A stretch of 52,286 nucleotides of DNA from Myxococcales bacterium. Its GTDB lineage: Bacteria > Myxococcota > Myxococcia > Myxococcales > JAKAPL01. The stretch covers positions 1-52,286 of the forward strand of contig JAKAPL010000023.1 in assembly GCA_021807105.1 (NCBI GenBank). Reading direction: 5' to 3'. This document shows, one piece after another, positions 50,149 to 52,286 of the stretch. Numbering within the stretch: position 1 is the stretch's first letter; every line of letters starts with the position of its first letter. A program made the translations under genes and the position numbers. The notes under the pieces were generated by a model, which saw only the letters and a list, made by a program, of their open reading frames with translations, ran no database searches and was not told where the DNA came from.

Positions 50149-50804
50149 CCGCGCTCCACGGCGAGGCCGGCCGCCTGCCACTCGGGGAATCCGTCCGCGA
50201 GCCTGATCGCCTCGCGGCCATGCCGGCGGAGCAGCCGAACCGCCTCCACCGCATAGACGCAAAAGGGGCCGCGGCAATACGCCACGACCGGAACGCCGCG
50301 CGGAAGCTCCGCGAGACGGCTCGCCAGCTCGCGGACCGGGATTGAGCGGGCGGAGGGCAGGTGGCCTGCGCGGTACTCCACCTCGGGCCGGACGTCGAGG
50401 ACGATGATCTCTCCCGCGCGCAGCCGGGTGGACAGCTCTTCCCGGGAGATCGCCTCCAGTCCCTCGCCGCCGAGGTAGGAGCGGACGGCTCGGTCCATCT
50501 CTTCGAGGTGCCGCGCGGCGACATCGCGGAGCATGCGGTAGAGGCGAAAGGCATCCTCGTCGACCAGCCGGTAGCGTACGTGGCTCCCCTCGCGCCGGGA
50601 GGCGAGCAGACCGCCCTCGCGGAGAACCTGGAGGTGGTGTGAGACGTTCGCGACGGGAAGATCGAGCTCGATGGCGAGAGCCTCCACCGTCCGGTCACCC
50701 TGAGCGAGCAGGTCGACGAGTTGGAGCCGGACCGGGCTCGCGAGCGCCTTGCCGACCTGCGCGAGGGAGCTAAAGAGCCGAACCTTCTGGTGATTGGAAG
50801 CCAC
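50145..50804 (-). CDS. ArsR-type repressor fused to a rhodanese domain (regulator 2)
   Basis: 219 residues from the GTG at 50804; a TTG at 50816 inside the operator is an alternative. The ArsR domain (LPVANVSHHLQVLREGGLLASRREG) and rhodanese loop (AYCRGPFCVYA) parallel regulator 1. As there, the only Cys are the CX4C pair of that loop. The two proteins are clearly paralogues. It heads an operon with the small lipoprotein and the outer-membrane protein genes. A perfect palindrome lies directly upstream. Confidence 0.9.
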   Translation of the reverse strand: MASNHQKVRLFSSLAQVGKALASPVRLQLVDLLAQGDRTVEALAIELDLPVANVSHHLQVLREGGLLASRREGSHVRYRLVDEDAFRLYRMLRDVAARHLEEMDRAVRSYLGGEGLEAISREELSTRLRAGEIIVLDVRPEVEYRAGHLPSARSIPVRELASRLAELPRGVPVVAYCRGPFCVYAVEAVRLLRRHGREAIRLADGFPEWQAAGLAVERG

Positions 50805-50810
50805 CTCGGC

Positions 50811-50846
50811 ATTCAAAATATATTTTGAATAGAAGGTCAAGAACAA
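50811..50846. promoter_or_regulatory. Operator 2: perfect 20-bp palindrome, with overlapping promoter
   Basis: ATTCAAAATATATTTTGAAT (50811-50830) is a perfect AT-rich palindrome in GC-rich DNA. Its core TCAAAA-TATA-TTTTGA has the arm length and spacer of operator 1. A minus-strand promoter TTGTTC (50841-50846), 18 bp, TATATT (50817-50822) would be covered by it. The 250 bp to the right (50850-51140) shows no gene or clear signal. Confidence 0.85.
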
Positions 50847-51143
50847 TCGCTGACCACGTGGGCACCGAGTCGTCCGGCACCCCGAGTGACAGCACCAGGA
50901 CATCGCCACGGCACTTCCTCGCAGAGCGCATCCTCCCGCACCCTCCAGCCACGACGGAGCGGCGAAGCTCGAACGCAGCGTCGCCTCTTGCTCCTACAGC
51001 CTTTGATCCACCTGCGAGATCCTCGCGACACGATCTGTATCCTCTGTCACGTCATACTCTGGAGCCTCGTGACATGAGTCCGCGCATACCGTAGTCTTGC
51101 CTCATCGTCGGGTGCGTGCCCGGCACAAGTCGTCGAGTTCATC

Positions 51144-51191
51144 GAGCCCCGGCGTGGTCCTCCTCGGACTGCGCCGGGGCTCTTTGCGTTT
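51144..51191 (+). terminator. Terminator-like hairpin before the resumed phage gene
   Basis: GAGCCCCGGCG (51144-51154) pairs perfectly with CGCCGGGGCTC (51172-51182), followed by TTTGCGTTTC. The T-tract is interrupted. It could end transcripts from the left or act as a processing/attenuation hairpin of the phage operon. Confidence 0.6.
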
Positions 51192-51201
51192 CTGGAGACC
51201 G

Positions 51202-52258
51202 ATGGCGAGCAAAGCAGATGACGACGAAGGCGTGCACCGGCTGCGGGACATCGTGGTCGAGGAGGTCTCGCCCATCGATCGCCCTGTGAACAAGCGGCGT
51301 TTCCTGGTCGTGAAGCGGAGGGACGGTATGGCAACGGACGAGACGGCTCCCGAAGCGACCGGCGACGGTCTGAAGGTCACCGACGTGACCAAGGCCGCGC
51401 GCAAGCCGAAGGACGAGGAGGCGGAGAAGGCGGGCCGCCGCGCGCAGCCCGCCAAGGGCGACGACGAGGAGCCAGCCGAGAAGGCCCGCAAGCCGAGCGG
51501 CGACGAGGACGAGGACGAGACCGAGAAGGCACGCGGCAAGAAGCCCGGAGGACGACGAGGATCCGGATGACGACGATGATGAGGATGATGACGAGTTCGT
51601 CCTCGCGGCGCCCGTCCGCGTCGCCGTCGCCGGCACCCTCACGCAGGTGCTCCAGCGCGGCCTCGACCTGCTCAACCGGGTGAAGGTCGCCTCGGAGCCG
51701 GACGGCGAGACGGAGGCCCCGCTTCCGAGCGACGTCGGCTCCGAGATCGACGCCCTGTCCGAGCTGCTCTCGGGCCTCACCGAGAGCTACCCGAGCCCGT
51801 CGCTGAAGGCGGCGAAGGTGGAGAAGGTCGGCGCCCGCATGGCCAAGGAGCGACTCGACCGCTTCCACAAGGCGATGGAGTTGCTCGCGGGCATCCTCAC
51901 CGAGTTGACAGGCAAGTCCGCACCCGAGGGCGCGACGCAGGGCCCGCGCACCACCGACCCGAGCAAGCCCAACCTCGGCGCCGGCGTCGATCCCGACAAC
52001 ACCGGCCAGAGCGCGGCCACGGCCTTCGCGGACGTCCCGGGCCTGAAGGACGTGCTCAAGGGCGTCTCGGATCTGACCCGCATCGTGAAGCGCCAGGACG
52101 ACGAGTTGCGGGTGCTGAAGCAGCAGCGGGGGCTCCCCAATGCCCTCTCGGTCGATGGCGGCCGGGCGGAGTTGGACGACGTCTCGCGGCCGCTCGACAT
52201 GAACCGCCCGATCAGCCGCGAGGGCGTGACGAAAGAGACGTCGTTCTACGACGAGTGA
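51202..52258 (+). CDS. Phage head-maturation protease C-terminal region/scaffold-like protein, frameshifted
   Basis: About 352 residues, starting at an ATG with GGAG upstream. The first 40 residues read VHRLRDIVVEEVSPIDRPVNKRRFLVVKRR, the segment that in phage proteases follows the catalytic part. A long Lys/Asp/Glu-rich stretch comes next. The first frame stops at 51568-51570, but the acidic stretch continues in the +1 frame from about 51542 (PEDDEDPDDDDDEDDDE). From there it runs to 52258 as a helical, scaffold-like region (LTQVLQRGLDLLNRV, LKDVLKGVSDLTRIVKRQDDELRVLKQ). One base must be skipped near 51535-51545: indel, sequencing error or recoding. Likely the detached 3' portion of xkdF. 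Confidence 0.7.
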
Positions 52259-52269
52259 GAGGAGAGCCG

Positions 52270-52286
52270 ATGGGTCTCGCAAGCTT
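52270..52286 (+). CDS. Start of the next gene, cut by the window edge
   Basis: ATG at 52270 preceded by GGAGAG. Only M-G-L-A-S is visible. From gene order in PBSX-like phages (protease, then major capsid protein) a capsid gene is expected, but this is inference. Confidence 0.45.

Overview
High-GC bacterial chromosome segment (about 70% G+C by eye). I read it as a Myxococcota/deltaproteobacterial-type organism: Gly/Ser- and DGG-rich lipoproteins, a CarD regulator with a long basic tail, a stand-alone MshEN (GspE N-terminal) protein, an endonuclease-type MutL, an alternative complex III (ACIII) operon and two sigma-54-type promoters. The phylum is inferred from gene style, not from a marker gene. 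No rRNA, tRNA or CRISPR array was seen.

Layout. 1-715: a 21-bp tandem array followed by a 185-bp MITE with a clean target duplication. 774-3852: MshEN protein, two oligopeptide-type ABC ATPases and a DUF2085 protein. 3867-7899 (minus): overlapping operon of CarD-like regulator, archaemetzincin, one-TM protein and GT39-type glycosyltransferase. 8243-11555: two thioredoxin-fold secreted proteins and an outer-membrane protein. 11549-16115 (minus): pyrB-pyrC-carA framed by two unknown genes. 16321-20721: Cys-rich/FG-GAP lipoprotein, collagen-like lipoprotein, small secreted protein. 20722-28387: mutL, rpoZ, a Crp-type regulator translationally coupled to a cyclic-nucleotide phosphodiesterase-like protein, rlmN, a CNNM/CorC protein and an NtrB-like histidine kinase. 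28389-29310: second MITE and a 34-unit array of 21-bp dyads.

29682-39010 is the respiratory block: a haem-bearing outer-membrane protein and a seven-gene operon (cupredoxin plus actA-F). Each unit is preceded by a near-consensus -24/-12 promoter and by a shared upstream element, so they are probably co-activated by an enhancer-binding protein. A glutamate-dehydrogenase family gene with a strong sigma-70 promoter follows, then a third, degenerate MITE, an MBL-fold hydrolase, a VWA lipoprotein, rluD and a small conserved gene.

44607-52286 is the most unusual part. A phage head-maturation protease gene (XkdF type) stops just after its active-site region. About 6 kb of opposite-strand genes follow: SQR-like flavoprotein, rhodanese, DsrE, broken methyltransferase, outer-membrane protein, lipoprotein and two ArsR-rhodanese regulators. 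Then phage-type coding resumes in the original direction. Both regulators carry their only cysteines in the rhodanese loop, and each has a 16-bp operator of the same architecture at its promoter. I interpret this as a reactive-sulfur-responsive cassette inserted in a capsid-operon remnant.
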